Source: Mycobacterium stomatepiae (GTDB lineage Bacteria > Actinomycetota > Actinomycetes > Mycobacteriales > Mycobacteriaceae). Taken from it: a DNA stretch of 64,000 bases. Numbering within the stretch: the first letter of the stretch is position 1; every line of letters starts with the position of its first letter. The stretch spans positions 1,736,001 to 1,800,000 of the forward strand of contig NZ_AP022587.1 in NCBI RefSeq assembly GCF_010731715.1. Reading direction: 5' to 3'. The notes below the pieces were generated by a model that had not been told where the DNA came from, searched no databases, and was given only the letters and a program-made list of their open reading frames with translations. Of this stretch, positions 37,127 to 46,334 are shown one piece after another. The position numbers and the translations under genes are program-made.

Positions 37127-37228
37127 ATGGCCCGCCTCCTCAGCGGCCGCTGCACGGCCGCATCGTCACCGGGCGGGGCAATGGCCCGCCTCCTCAGCGG
37201 CCGCTGCACGGCCGCATCGTCACCGGGC
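37127..37228. repeat. 48-bp tandem repeat with hairpins downstream of tsf
   Basis: A 48-base unit (37127-37174) recurs exactly at 37181-37228, separated by GGGGCA (54-base period). Each contains GCGGCCG-CTGCA-CGGCCGC, a 7-bp stem (37143-37161 and 37197-37215). The second unit touches the tsf stop. The hairpins most likely form a duplicated terminator for the rpsB-tsf transcript. Confidence 0.8.
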
Positions 37229-38064
37229 TAAGCCTGACCCACCTCGAAGCGGACGAACCGGGTCACCGTGACACCGGCCTCGTCGAGCAGAGCCTTGACG
37301 GTATTCTTGTTGTCGGACACCGACGGCTGCTCGAGCAGCACGACGTCCTTGAAGAAGCCGTTCAGCCGGCCCTCGACGATCTTGGGCAACGCCTGCTCCG
37401 GCTTGCCCTCTTCTTTCGCGGTCTCCTCGGCGATGCGCCGCTCACTGGCCACCACGTCCGCCGGCACGTCCTCGCGGGTGAGGTAGCGCGCCTTGAGCGC
37501 GGCGATCTGCAGCGCCACGGCGTGCGCGGCCTCGGCCCCTGAAGCCCCCGAGCCGGTGTACTCGACGAGCACGCCGACGGCCGGAGGCAAGTCCGCGGCC
37601 CGCTTGTGCAGGTAGGTCTCGACGGTGCCGTCGAAGAAGGCGGCCCGGCGCAGTTCCAGCTTCTCGCCGATCTTTGCGGACAGGTCGGCGACGGCCTGCT
37701 CGACCGTCTTCGTCGTCGACCCGCCAGAAATGGAAGCGGCCTTGAGGGCGTCAACGTCGACAGCCTTGGATTGGGCTGCCGCGGAGACGATCTCGTCGGC
37801 CAACTTCTGGAACTCGGCGTTCTTGGCGACGAAGTCGGTCTCGCTGTTCAGCTCGATCAGCGCGCCGTCCTTGGCCGCGACCAGACCTTCGGCCGTCGCG
37901 CGCTCGGCACGCTTGCCGACGTCCTTGGCACCCTTGATCCGGAGTGCCTCGACGGCCTTGTCGAAGTCGCCGTCGCTTTCGGCCAGTGCGTTCTTGCAGT
38001 CGAGCATGCCGGCACCGGTGAGCTCACGAAGACGCTTGACGTCGGCAGCGGTGAAGTTCGCCAA
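37228..38064 (-). CDS. tsf: elongation factor Ts
   Basis: EF-Ts (278 aa) exchanges GDP for GTP on EF-Tu. The N-terminal UBA-like domain [43 protein letters not shown] sequence leads to the core with [14 protein letters not shown], the EF-Tu-contacting TDFV motif. TTG 38064 is the start with AGGAAGG upstream. It is 12 bases downstream of rpsB. Confidence 0.97.
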   Translation of the reverse strand: MANFTAADVKRLRELTGAGMLDCKNALAESDGDFDKAVEALRIKGAKDVGKRAERATAEGLVAAKDGALIELNSETDFVAKNAEFQKLADEIVSAAAQSKAVDVDALKAASISGGSTTKTVEQAVADLSAKIGEKLELRRAAFFDGTVETYLHKRAADLPPAVGVLVEYTGSGASGAEAAHAVALQIAALKARYLTREDVPADVVASERRIAEETAKEEGKPEQALPKIVEGRLNGFFKDVVLLEQPSVSDNKNTVKALLDEAGVTVTRFVRFEVGQA

Positions 38065-38076
38065 TGATCAGCCTTC

Positions 38077-38919
38077 CTACGAGGATTCCGTTGTTTCGGT
38101 TGCAGCTCCAACGGCGTCGGTGGTGGCTGTGGTGGTCGCGGTCGTGGTCGCCGAAGCCAGCAGCTCCTGCTCCCATTCGGCGAGCGGCTCGGCGGCCTCC
38201 GCCTCGGGCTTGCCGTCGCCGCGGCCGACACCGGCACGCGCCTGCAGGCCCTCGGCGACCGCGGAGGCGATCACCTTGGTCAGCAGCGCCGCCGAGCGGA
38301 TCGCGTCGTCGTTGCCCGGGATCGGGTAGTCGACCTCGTCGGGGTCGCAGTTGGTGTCCAGGATCGCGATGACCGGGATACCGAGCTTGCGGGCCTCGCC
38401 GACGGCGATGTGCTCCTTGTTGGTGTCGACGACCCAGATCGCCGACGGCACCTTGGCCATGTCGCGGATACCGCCGAGGCTGCGGTCCAGCTTGTTCTTC
38501 TCGCGGGTCAGCATCAAGATTTCCTTCTTGGTGCGCCCTTCGAAGCCACCGGTCTGCTCCATCGCCTCGAGCTCCTTGAGGCGCTGCAGACGCTTGTGCA
38601 CGGTGGAGAAGTTGGTCAGCATGCCGCCCAGCCAGCGCTGGTTCACGTACGGCATGCCGACGCGGGTCGCCTCGGCCGCGACGGACTCCTGGGCCTGCTT
38701 CTTGGTGCCGACGAACAGCACGCTGCCACCGTGGGCGACGGTCTCCTTGACGAACTCGTACGCCTGGTCGATGAAGGTCAGCGTCTGCTGCAGGTCGATG
38801 ATGTAGATGCCGTTGCGGTCGGTGAAGATGAACCGCTTCATCTTGGGATTCCAGCGACGGGTCTGGTGCCCGAAGTGGGTGCCGCTGTCGAGCAGCTGTT
38901 TCATGGTCACGACGGCCAT
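38077..38919 (-). CDS. rpsB: 30S ribosomal protein S2
   Basis: S2 (280 aa) with the conserved [22 protein letters not shown] near the start and [36 protein letters not shown] in the core region. The C-terminus has a low-complexity Thr/Ala tail ([14 protein letters not shown]), as in actinobacterial S2. It is the first gene of rpsB-tsf; a nested hairpin lies in its leader. Confidence 0.97.
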   Translation of the reverse strand: MAVVTMKQLLDSGTHFGHQTRRWNPKMKRFIFTDRNGIYIIDLQQTLTFIDQAYEFVKETVAHGGSVLFVGTKKQAQESVAAEATRVGMPYVNQRWLGGMLTNFSTVHKRLQRLKELEAMEQTGGFEGRTKKEILMLTREKNKLDRSLGGIRDMAKVPSAIWVVDTNKEHIAVGEARKLGIPVIAILDTNCDPDEVDYPIPGNDDAIRSAALLTKVIASAVAEGLQARAGVGRGDGKPEAEAAEPLAEWEQELLASATTTATTTATTDAVGAATETTESS

Positions 38920-38951
38920 GGTGATGCCATTCCTTTATGTCGGTTGTCGCC

Positions 38952-38994
38952 CGGCATCGGCTGAAGCCAGGCCCTGGCGCCTGCTGCGATGCCG
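38952..38994 (-). promoter_or_regulatory. nested hairpin in the rpsB leader
   Basis: CGGCATCG (38952-38959) pairs with CGATGCCG (38987-38994); inside, GCCAG (38966-38970) pairs with CTGGC (38974-38978). The structure ends 32 bases upstream of the rpsB start. An S2-responsive autoregulatory leader is a reasonable guess, because rpsB operons are S2-autoregulated in several bacteria. Confidence 0.45.
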
Positions 38995-39212
38995 GACCCT
39001 GTTAAGGGACCGCCCGGCACGCGGTGCGAACTCCTAGTGGAACGGGAGACGCGGGGCAGACGCGCGAAGTCAGCCCACGAATGAGCTGCGTTCAGCAGTT
39101 TACACCGACTCAGCTGGTGCTTTTCCCCAGCACGTATCCACAGTGCGGCGGGCGTGCACAGCTTGGGCCAACGTGGGTAGCCGTGTCGCCGAAGCCACGC
39201 TGAACTTGTGGG

Positions 39213-39716
39213 GTGCGGTGGGCGGTGCTGATCGTGGGCTTGAACCTGAACCTAGCGCTGATCAGCGCAATCCCAACCGCGGCGGACGATGTCCGGTTGG
39301 ATTGGCCGCTGCGGCCGGCCCCGGCGGTCGTCCGGGGATTCGACGCGCCGTCGCCCGACTGGAAGCCCGGGCACCGCGGGGTGGACCTGGCCGGACGTCC
39401 CGGTCAACCGGTGTATGCCGCGGGCCGCGCGACCGTGGTGTTCGCCGGGCTGCTGGCCGGACGCCCGGTGGTGTCGCTGGCTCACCCCGGCGGCTTGCAC
39501 ACCAGCTACGAGCCCGTCCGGGCGGCGGTCCGGACAGGCCAGCAGGTGACGACGCAGACGCGAATCGGCGAGCTGATGGCCGGGCACGGCGGCTGCCAGG
39601 TCGCGGCGTGTCTGCACTGGGGCGCGATGTGGGGTCCGGCGTCGGGCGCCGACTATGTCGATCCGCTCGGTCTGCTGAAGTCCACCGTGGTCCGGCTCAA
39701 GCCGCTCGACGGCTAG
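39213..39716 (+). CDS. secreted M23-family peptidase (Rv2891 orthologue)
   Basis: A 167-residue protein with an N-terminal signal (~24 residues: VLIVGLNLNLALISAIPTAADD) and a LytM/M23 metallopeptidase domain: HRGVDLAG (HxxxD zinc motif) and CLHWGAMW (usually HxHWG; the first His is Cys here). One zinc ligand may thus be changed, as in several degenerate M23 proteins. It would act on, or bind, peptidoglycan. GTG 39213 is the likely start. It is divergent from rpsB. Confidence 0.82.
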   Translation: MRWAVLIVGLNLNLALISAIPTAADDVRLDWPLRPAPAVVRGFDAPSPDWKPGHRGVDLAGRPGQPVYAAGRATVVFAGLLAGRPVVSLAHPGGLHTSYEPVRAAVRTGQQVTTQTRIGELMAGHGGCQVAACLHWGAMWGPASGADYVDPLGLLKSTVVRLKPLDG

Positions 39717-39729
39717 GCGGGCCATGACG

Positions 39730-40626
39730 CTAGGCGCGCGGATGGGCCTGATCGTGCACGGCCCGCAGTCGCGATACCGCGACATGGGTGTACAGCTGGG
39801 TGGTCGCCAGGCTGGAATGGCCCAGCAGCTCCTGGACGACCCGCAGGTCGGCCCCGCCTTCGAGCAGATGCGTGGCGGCGCTGTGCCGCAGCCCATGCGG
39901 CCCCATATCAGGCGCGCCGTCCACCGCGGCGATCGTCTGGTGCACGACGGTGCGGGCCTGGCGGACATCGAGCCGACGGCCCCGCGCGCCCAGCAGCAGC
40001 GCCGGCCCGGAATCCGCGGTGGCCAGCGTCGGACGCCCGTCGGCCAGCCAGGCTTGCAGCGCGTCGGCGGCCGGCACCCCGAACGGCGCGGTGCGTTGCT
40101 TGTTGCCCTTACCGAGCACCCGCACCGTCCGATAGCGGGTGTCGACGTCATCTATGTCCAGCCCGCACAGCTCGCTCACCCGAATCCCGGTGGCGTACAA
40201 CATCTCGACGATCAGCCGGTCGCGCAGGGCAAGCGGGTCTCCTTGCTCGGCACCGGATTTTGCGGCGGCCATGGCGTCGCGCGCCTGATCCTGACGCAGC
40301 ACCGCCGGCAGCGTGCGGTGCGCCTTGGGCACCTGCAGCCGCGCACCGGGGTCGACGGTCAGCAGACCGCGTCGGAGCGCCCACGCGGTGAATGTCTTGA
40401 CCGCCGAGGTGCGCCGCGCCAGCGTCGTGCGCGCGGCCCCGGCCACCGCCCCGCTGGACAGCCAGGTCCGCAGCAGCGGCAGGCTCAGATCCTTCAGCGC
40501 GGCTCCGCGCTCGTCGAGGAAGGCGAACAACGAGCGCACGTCGCCCAGATACGCGCGACGAGTATGCGCGGAACGCAGGCATTGCAGTTCCAGATACTCG
40601 TCGAACTCCTCGAGAATCGCCTGCAC
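39730..40626 (-). CDS. xerC: tyrosine recombinase XerC
   Basis: XerC (298 aa) resolves chromosome dimers at dif with XerD. The N-terminal SAM-like DNA-binding domain ([19 protein letters not shown]) precedes the catalytic domain with Arg in [12 protein letters not shown], Lys in [24 protein letters not shown] and [15 protein letters not shown] with the nucleophile Tyr. It is a housekeeping copy in its normal place, convergent with the M23 gene, and not an island integrase. Confidence 0.95.
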   Translation of the reverse strand: MQAILEEFDEYLELQCLRSAHTRRAYLGDVRSLFAFLDERGAALKDLSLPLLRTWLSSGAVAGAARTTLARRTSAVKTFTAWALRRGLLTVDPGARLQVPKAHRTLPAVLRQDQARDAMAAAKSGAEQGDPLALRDRLIVEMLYATGIRVSELCGLDIDDVDTRYRTVRVLGKGNKQRTAPFGVPAADALQAWLADGRPTLATADSGPALLLGARGRRLDVRQARTVVHQTIAAVDGAPDMGPHGLRHSAATHLLEGGADLRVVQELLGHSSLATTQLYTHVAVSRLRAVHDQAHPRA

Positions 40627-40659
40627 TCCCCCACCGTCGCAGGCGCGGCCCGCCGCTCG

Positions 40660-41832
40660 TTAGCCGACGCGCCGAAGCGTGTCCGGGGTGAGATCTTTGA
40701 GCGCGGGATAGCCGTCAACGGCCATGATCAGGTCCGCTTCGGCCAGCAGCGAGCGCAGCACGTGCACGATGCCCTCGACGCCGCCGAGCGCCAGCCCGTA
40801 GGCGTACGGCCGGCCGACCCCGACGGCCGTGGCGCCCAGCGCCAGCGCCTTGACGATGTCGGCGCCGCTGCGGATCCCGGAGTCGAACAGCACGGGCAGG
40901 CCGTCAGCCGCCTCGACCACGCCCGGCAGGCAGTCCAGCGCGGGCAGGCCGCCGTTGGCTTGGCGCCCCCCGTGGGTGGAGCAGTAGATGCCGTCGACGC
41001 CACCGTCCTTGGCGCGCCGGGCGTCGTCGGGGTGACAGATGCCCTTGATGATCATCGGCAGCTTGGTCAGCGATCGCAGCCAGGGCAGGTCGTCCCAGGT
41101 CAGTGGGTTTCCGAAGGTCGTGATCCATTGCAGCACGGTGCCCTGCGGGTCCTCTTCGGGCGGGCGCGCCAGGCCGGCGCGAAACACCGGATCGCTGGTG
41201 TAGTTACTCAGGCAGAGCCCCCGCAGCTGCGGAAAGTTGGCCGTGGACAGGTCGCGCGGGCGCCACCCGGGAATCCACGTGTCCAGGGTGATGATGATGC
41301 CCTTGAAGCCGGCGGCTTCGGCCCGCTGCACCAGGCTGGCGGCCAGGTCGCGATCCTTCGGCGTATACAGCTGGAAGAAGCCGGGGGTGTCACCGAACTG
41401 CGCGGCGACCTGTTCCAGCGGGTCGGCGGTCAGCGTGGAGACGACCATCGGGACACCGGTGGCCGCGGCCGCGCGCGCGGTGGCCAGGTCGCCGTGGCCG
41501 TCTTGCGCACAGATGCCGATCACGCCGATCGGCGCCATGAACACCGGTGACGGCAGGGTCAAACCGAACATCTCCACCGACAGGTCGCGCTCGGCGGCGC
41601 CGACGAACATGCGCGGAATCAGGCCCCAGTGGTCGAAAGCCTCCCGGTTGGCCCGCTGGGTGCGTTCGTCGCCGGCGCCCCCGGTGACGTAGGACCACAC
41701 CGACGGCGGCATCGCCTGCTCGGCGCGGGCCTCCAGCTCCGCGAAGGCCATCGGCAGCTTGGGCGCGATGCCGGACAGGCCCTGGAAGTAGATCTCGTTC
41801 TGGTAGTCCGCGAAACGGGGTGAGAATGCCAT
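40660..41832 (-). CDS. FMN-dependent alpha-hydroxy-acid oxidase, lactate 2-monooxygenase-like
   Basis: The 390-residue TIM-barrel flavoenzyme oxidises an alpha-hydroxy acid such as L-lactate. Landmarks: [24 protein letters not shown], the FMN loop [22 protein letters not shown], the catalytic His/Arg in [12 protein letters not shown], and [19 protein letters not shown] near the phosphate site. Length and the insert around [21 protein letters not shown] fit the M. smegmatis lactate 2-monooxygenase more than short LldD forms. It is 34 bases upstream of xerC on the same strand. Confidence 0.85.
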   Translation of the reverse strand: MAFSPRFADYQNEIYFQGLSGIAPKLPMAFAELEARAEQAMPPSVWSYVTGGAGDERTQRANREAFDHWGLIPRMFVGAAERDLSVEMFGLTLPSPVFMAPIGVIGICAQDGHGDLATARAAAATGVPMVVSTLTADPLEQVAAQFGDTPGFFQLYTPKDRDLAASLVQRAEAAGFKGIIITLDTWIPGWRPRDLSTANFPQLRGLCLSNYTSDPVFRAGLARPPEEDPQGTVLQWITTFGNPLTWDDLPWLRSLTKLPMIIKGICHPDDARRAKDGGVDGIYCSTHGGRQANGGLPALDCLPGVVEAADGLPVLFDSGIRSGADIVKALALGATAVGVGRPYAYGLALGGVEGIVHVLRSLLAEADLIMAVDGYPALKDLTPDTLRRVG

Positions 41833-41856
41833 GGAAACGAGAATGCCAGCCGGCTC

Positions 41857-42718
41857 TCAGGCTGACGAGCTTGCCGACTCCGCTTCGGCGAGTTCCTTCT
41901 TCCACTGCCGGAAGGTCTCTTCGGTGCGGCCGCGTCGCCAGTAGCCGGAGATCGACGACGCCCACTTGGCGTCCACCCCACGCTGTTTGCGGATGAAGGG
42001 CCGCAAATTGTGCATGACCGCTTGGGCCTCGCCGTGGATGAAGACGTGCACCTGTCCGGGCAGCCACAGCGTGGTGGTGACCGCCTCGATCAGCGGCGCG
42101 AAATCGCCGGCGCGATCATCGCCCACCAGATCGGCACGGCCCCCGCGGTAAATCCAGTTGACCTGCACACCTTCCGGCGCGACCAACTCGATCTGGTCGT
42201 CGGGGCCGGCCACTTCGATGAACGCCTTACCAATCGCATTGGAGGGCAACGCTTCCAGCGCGGTGGCGATGGCCGGCAGCGCCGACTCGTCACCGGCCAG
42301 CAAATGCCAATCGGCCGCGGGGTCGGGCGTGTAGGCACCGCCGGGACCCATCAAATAGATCACCTGACCGGGTTGAGCCTTGGCCGCCCAGACACCCGCC
42401 ACGCCGTGCTCGCCGTGCACCACGATGTCTAGCGAGATCTGGCAGGCCGCGGCGTCGACCTTGCGCACGGTGATGGTCCGGACCGAGGGCCGTTTCTCCG
42501 GGGGCAAGACCGCGAAGCTGTCCTGGGTCAGCGGCTGGGGCAACCCGGCCTGCCACGTCGATGTCGTCGGCGACGAACACCAACTTGACGTAGGAGTCGG
42601 TGAAGTTGCTCGGCACAAAGGTGTCGAACTGACTGCTCCCCAACGTCACCCGCTTCATGTGCGGCGTGATTTGTTGGGTACCGACGACTTCGAAACGTTG
42701 AAGTGGTCGACCTGCCAC
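41857..42718 (-). pseudogene. viuB: siderophore-interacting FAD-binding reductase ViuB, frameshifted
   Basis: A ~286-residue siderophore-interacting protein that would release iron from mycobactin-type siderophores using FAD/NAD(P)H. GTG 42718 has a perfect AGGAGG. The first ~55 residues (RFEVVGTQQITPHMKRVTLGSS, SYVKLVFVADDIDV) are in one frame; the rest (LPQPLTQDSFAVLPPEK, GPGGAYTPDP, GDESALPAIATALE) continues in the next frame. The switch lies near 42550-42560 (one extra base or two missing). It may be a recent inactivation or a sequence error. The C-terminal helix (FRQWKKELAEAE) is intact. Confidence 0.8.
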
Positions 42719-42839
42719 GTGCCCTCCTGTTCCGCCCCGGCCCCAGCCGACTATACGAGTCGGGTCGTCGCCGCAGGTCGGCCGCCACCGCGGTGCGCAA
42801 ATGCACCGTAATGGCCGCCGATACCGTGACAATGGGGGC

Positions 42840-43655
42840 ATGAGCGAGGCCGAGGGTCTGGACATTCCGCCGTTGGCGCCGTCGCGGACGCTGTCCGGCG
42901 GCGTGAAGCCGTTGCTGGTGCTGGCGAAGATTCGCGGCATCATGGATGCCTTCACATTGTCCGAGCCCGAGCTGACGCTCGGCGAGATTCGGGCTCGAAC
43001 GGGTTATCCGACGTCGACGGTGCAGCGGCTGGTGGCCAATCTGGTGGCCGAGGAATTTCTCGACCGGGTGGGCGATCGCTTCCGGATCGGGGCTCGCATC
43101 GCGTACTGGGCGGCGCCGGTCACAAGCAGCATGGGCTTGCTGGACGCGGTGTCACCGGCACTGGAATCGTTGCGCGACGCCAGCGGTGAGACGGCGTGCT
43201 TCTTCCGGCGCGAGGGACATTTCCGGGTGTGCGTCGCCATCGCCGAGAGCCGCCACGGAATCCGCCGCGAGATGCACGTCGGCAAGATCATTCCGCTCTA
43301 CGTCGGCTCGGCGGGCCGGGTCCTGATGGCCTGGGACGACAAGGCATTGGAAGAGGTGCTGGCGTCCGAGTTGGTCCGGTTCACCGATGCGACGGTCGTC
43401 GATCCAGAGTTGTTGCGCACCAAGGTCGAGCAGACGCGGCGGATGGGCTTCGCGATCACCAGCGGTGAACGCGACGAGGGTGCCACCGGCGTGGCGGCCC
43501 CGGTGTTCGATTCGCATGCTCGGGTATTGGGTGCGCTGATGATCAGCGGGCCCAGCTTCCGGTTCTCCGCCGAGCTCGCGGAACTGTGGGCCGACAACGT
43601 TGTTGGTGCCGCCGACCAGGTGACGCGCACGCTCGGTGGTCGACTGCCGTATTGA
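42840..43655 (+). CDS. IclR-family transcriptional regulator
   Basis: A 271-residue regulator: N-terminal winged helix (LAKIRGIMDAFTLSEPELTLGEIRARTG, then YPTSTVQRLVANLVAEEFL as recognition helix) and a C-terminal effector domain (MGLLDAVSPALESLRDASGETACFF, GSAGRVLMAW, GERDEGATGVAAPVF). Effectors are usually small organic acids. It lies beside a PE/PPE block on the other strand and near, but not adjacent to, the CoA-transferase/lyase module it might control. A second, truncated IclR of the same type occurs at the left island junction. Confidence 0.88.
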   Translation: MSEAEGLDIPPLAPSRTLSGGVKPLLVLAKIRGIMDAFTLSEPELTLGEIRARTGYPTSTVQRLVANLVAEEFLDRVGDRFRIGARIAYWAAPVTSSMGLLDAVSPALESLRDASGETACFFRREGHFRVCVAIAESRHGIRREMHVGKIIPLYVGSAGRVLMAWDDKALEEVLASELVRFTDATVVDPELLRTKVEQTRRMGFAITSGERDEGATGVAAPVFDSHARVLGALMISGPSFRFSAELAELWADNVVGAADQVTRTLGGRLPY

Positions 43656-43656
43656 G

Positions 43657-44847
43657 CTAGCCCGCGAACGGCGGGCGTGCCATCACGGTGGGCTTCAGAC
43701 CGTATCTGGGGGTCCGGAGTCCTCCGCCGTCTCCCCCACCGGCGGGTGGCAGGCCACCGATCACGTTTCCTCCTCCGAAGCCCGCATCCGGCGCCTCCCG
43801 GATATTGCTGATCGCAGCAAGCGGCGCCGCGGCGTGCTCCGCTCCCACCACGCTGCCGTTCGACCAGAGCGGCGGAACCGACAAGCGCCCGACCGTGCCC
43901 GCGGTGCCAAGCCCCGCGGAAACCACACTGCCACCACCGATTAACGCTGGGGTCGAAGCGGGTATGGCGGCGGGCACGGCAGCCGCAGCCGCTCCCCCAA
44001 GCGCGCCAGAGGACTTTGCGATCGTCATAAAGGTGTTGGCGATGCCGGCGGAGAAGAAGGGCAGGCCCTCCGTGTTGTAGAACGTGGTGGAAAACGGCGC
44101 GTAGAAGGTGAAGAGATCACCCAGCCATCCCAGCGGGCCCGAGGTCAGCGCGTCCTTCACCGGATCATCAGCCGGTGCGGCAGCCTGCATACCGGTGGAC
44201 AGCTTTTCCAACGCCGACGTGATCTTGCTCATCCTGCTGTGCAACGCGTTTTGCGCGGTCCCCGCCGACGTGCCCGTGGCCTTGGTGACCGCGGACTCCT
44301 GGTTTCCGGTACCGGCCGGGTTGGTCATCTGGGGTGCCGAGGTAAACGGTTTGACCGCCGAGGTGTTCGCGGATCGGCCCGCATAGTTGTACATGGTCGC
44401 GGAGTCGATGGACCACATGACCTCGTACTGGGCTTCCAAAGCCGCTATCTGCGCGGTGTTTTGGCCCAGTACGTTGGTGGCCATCTGCTGCGCCAGGTGG
44501 ACACGATTGGCGGCGATCACCGGCGGCGGCACGATCGTGGCATGCGCCGTTTCGAAGGCCGACGCGGCGGACATGGCTTGACTGGCCGCATGCTCAGCCG
44601 CAGCGGCAGTGGTTCTCATCCATTCCACGTAAGGGGTGACGGCCTCGGCCATCGATGCCGAAGCCTGCCCCAACCACTCCTCGCTCGACAACGTGTTCAC
44701 CACCCTGTCGTAGGCTACGGCAGCCGAATTCAGCTCAGCGGCAAGAGTATTCCACTCAGAAGCCGCCCCCGTCATCGACGCCGAGCCCGCACCCGCGTAC
44801 ATCAGCTCCGAATTGATCTCCGGTGGTAACGCCCCAAAGTCAAGCAT
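43657..44847 (-). CDS. PPE family protein, SVP subgroup
   Basis: A 396-residue PPE protein: MLDFGALPPEINSELMYAGAGS, PPE helices to ~180 with a variant motif ATNVLGQNTAQIAALEAQYEVMW, and the SVP motif as VGRLSVPPLW near residue 335. The C-terminus is Gly-rich (GLPPAGGGDGGGLRTPRYG). ATG 44847 follows AAGGGG. It lies 10 bases after the PE gene, so the two form a PE/PPE pair likely exported as a heterodimer by an ESX system. Confidence 0.92.
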   Translation of the reverse strand: MLDFGALPPEINSELMYAGAGSASMTGAASEWNTLAAELNSAAVAYDRVVNTLSSEEWLGQASASMAEAVTPYVEWMRTTAAAAEHAASQAMSAASAFETAHATIVPPPVIAANRVHLAQQMATNVLGQNTAQIAALEAQYEVMWSIDSATMYNYAGRSANTSAVKPFTSAPQMTNPAGTGNQESAVTKATGTSAGTAQNALHSRMSKITSALEKLSTGMQAAAPADDPVKDALTSGPLGWLGDLFTFYAPFSTTFYNTEGLPFFSAGIANTFMTIAKSSGALGGAAAAAVPAAIPASTPALIGGGSVVSAGLGTAGTVGRLSVPPLWSNGSVVGAEHAAAPLAAISNIREAPDAGFGGGNVIGGLPPAGGGDGGGLRTPRYGLKPTVMARPPFAG

Positions 44848-44857
44848 CACGAACCCC

Positions 44858-45157
44858 TTAACCAGCTGCGATCACGTTGGCGGCCTCGGTAGCCGCGTAC
44901 GATTCCGAGCTGAAATCCAATGCGTTGACAAACATCTCGTGAATCGCCATCGCCTGCGTACTGACCTGCTGATACAGCTGTCCGTGGGCGGCGAACTGCG
45001 CCGCGGTCAGTATCGACACGCGGTCTGCGGCAGCGGGAATCACCCCCGTGGTCGGCGGCGCAGCCGCCGCATTCCGAGCCGCCAGCGCGGAGCCGATAGC
45101 CCGCAATGCACCAGCCGCTGCCGCCAACGCTTCCGGTTGCGCAGTAACAAAGGACAT
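44858..45157 (-). CDS. PE family protein
   Basis: A 99-residue PE protein consisting only of the PE domain: MSFVTAQPEALAAAAGALRAIG, then the second helix (VSILTAAQFAAHGQLYQQVSTQAMAIHEMFVNAL) and the C-terminal YxxxE export signal in ESYAATEAANV. The ribosome site AAGGAGA is strong. It pairs with the next PPE gene. Confidence 0.93.
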   Translation of the reverse strand: MSFVTAQPEALAAAAGALRAIGSALAARNAAAAPPTTGVIPAAADRVSILTAAQFAAHGQLYQQVSTQAMAIHEMFVNALDFSSESYAATEAANVIAAG

Positions 45158-45226
45158 GTGATCTCCTTACTCAATAATCTTTCGGCTCGACGAGCCTCGT
45201 TTCGAATTCTGTTGCCCACCATGGCG

Positions 45227-46318
45227 TTATCCGGCCGATGGTGGGCGGGTGGTAAAGCGGGGGAGAAATCCGTATTCGCGGGGCGGCAAGCCGCCGCGGT
45301 CACGTCTGCCGCGAGCCGACGCCATTTGGCGAAGTAGTGCCTCTGGTCCGTTCGACGGCCCGCTGACACCCTCGAGGCGGATCGCCGCGGCGATGGACTC
45401 TTCTTCTGCCGCCTTGGGCGCTGTCGCGGACCAGCTCGCTGGAACCGATAACGAGCCGACCTTGATTGACGAAGCCAGGTTCGCCGAGATCAGCCCACCC
45501 CCGAGGTTGACCGGTGCCGCGAGGGCGGGCGTAGCGGCCAAGCCGGCTGCGGTCGCGCCGGCGAGATGCTCGGGCCACAGCGCGCCTATCTGCGAGAAGA
45601 TCAGGGAACCCACATAGATCATCGGCCAGTAGATGACGTCCAGAGGACCGAACAGCAGTCCTTTTATCTGGCTGGACAAGGTATTGACGATGTCGTTGAT
45701 CGACGTCTGCGTCGCCGGCGGTGCGTCAGTCCCCGCCGCTACGGCCGCGGCCTCACCGACCGCGGCTTGCTGTTGGGCCAGCCCGGCTTGGTCGGTGGTC
45801 TGGGTCGGCTCGGTGAAGGGGATGAGCTGCGAAGCACTCTCCGCCAAGCCGGCATAGCCGTTCATGGCGACGGCGTCCTGCGCCCACATCTCGGCATAGC
45901 TCGCCTCGGTCGCCACGATCGCCGCGCTGTTCTTACCGAAAAAGTTTGTCGCGACAAGCAGCATCAATCGCGCGCGGTTTTCGGCGATCACCGGCGGAGG
46001 GACCGTCATCGCAAAGGCCGCCTCGAACGCCGACGCGACGGCCCGTGCCTGGGCGCTCGTCTGTTCCGCCAGCCCGGCCGCAGCGCTCAGCCACGAGATA
46101 TAACGAGTAGCCGCGGCCAGCATGGATCTCGCTGCCGGGCCGAACCACGACGAAGAGGTCAACTCGGTCGTCATCGATGAGTAGCCGGAAGCGCTCGAAG
46201 CCAGTTCGGCCGCCAGGTAGTCCCAGGCCGCGGCCGCGGCCATCATGGGTCCGGATCCCGCTCCGGCATACATTCGGGCCGAGTTGATTTCCGGCGGCAA
46301 CGCGCAGTAGTCGAACAC
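45227..46318 (-). CDS. PPE family protein, SVP subgroup
   Basis: A 363-residue PPE protein beginning VFDYCALPPEINSARMYAGAGS from GTG 46318 (AGGAG upstream; the longer frame overlaps the MFS gene). The typical NFFGKNSAAIVATEASYAEMWAQDAVAM is present, and the SVP motif reads KVGSLSVPASW near residue 290. It lies upstream of the PE gene on the same strand, giving the order PPE-PE-PPE. Confidence 0.92.
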   Translation of the reverse strand: MFDYCALPPEINSARMYAGAGSGPMMAAAAAWDYLAAELASSASGYSSMTTELTSSSWFGPAARSMLAAATRYISWLSAAAGLAEQTSAQARAVASAFEAAFAMTVPPPVIAENRARLMLLVATNFFGKNSAAIVATEASYAEMWAQDAVAMNGYAGLAESASQLIPFTEPTQTTDQAGLAQQQAAVGEAAAVAAGTDAPPATQTSINDIVNTLSSQIKGLLFGPLDVIYWPMIYVGSLIFSQIGALWPEHLAGATAAGLAATPALAAPVNLGGGLISANLASSIKVGSLSVPASWSATAPKAAEEESIAAAIRLEGVSGPSNGPEALLRQMASARGRRDRGGLPPREYGFLPRFTTRPPSAG

Positions 46319-46334
46319 CGCTACTCCTGGGCAC

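Noticed and set aside
37127..37228. Possible CRISPR-like repeats
   Set aside because: Only two units with a six-base spacer and internal hairpins; no array or cas genes.
39730..40626. XerC as the island integrase
   Set aside because: It is in its conserved position far from the island and has the housekeeping XerC sequence.
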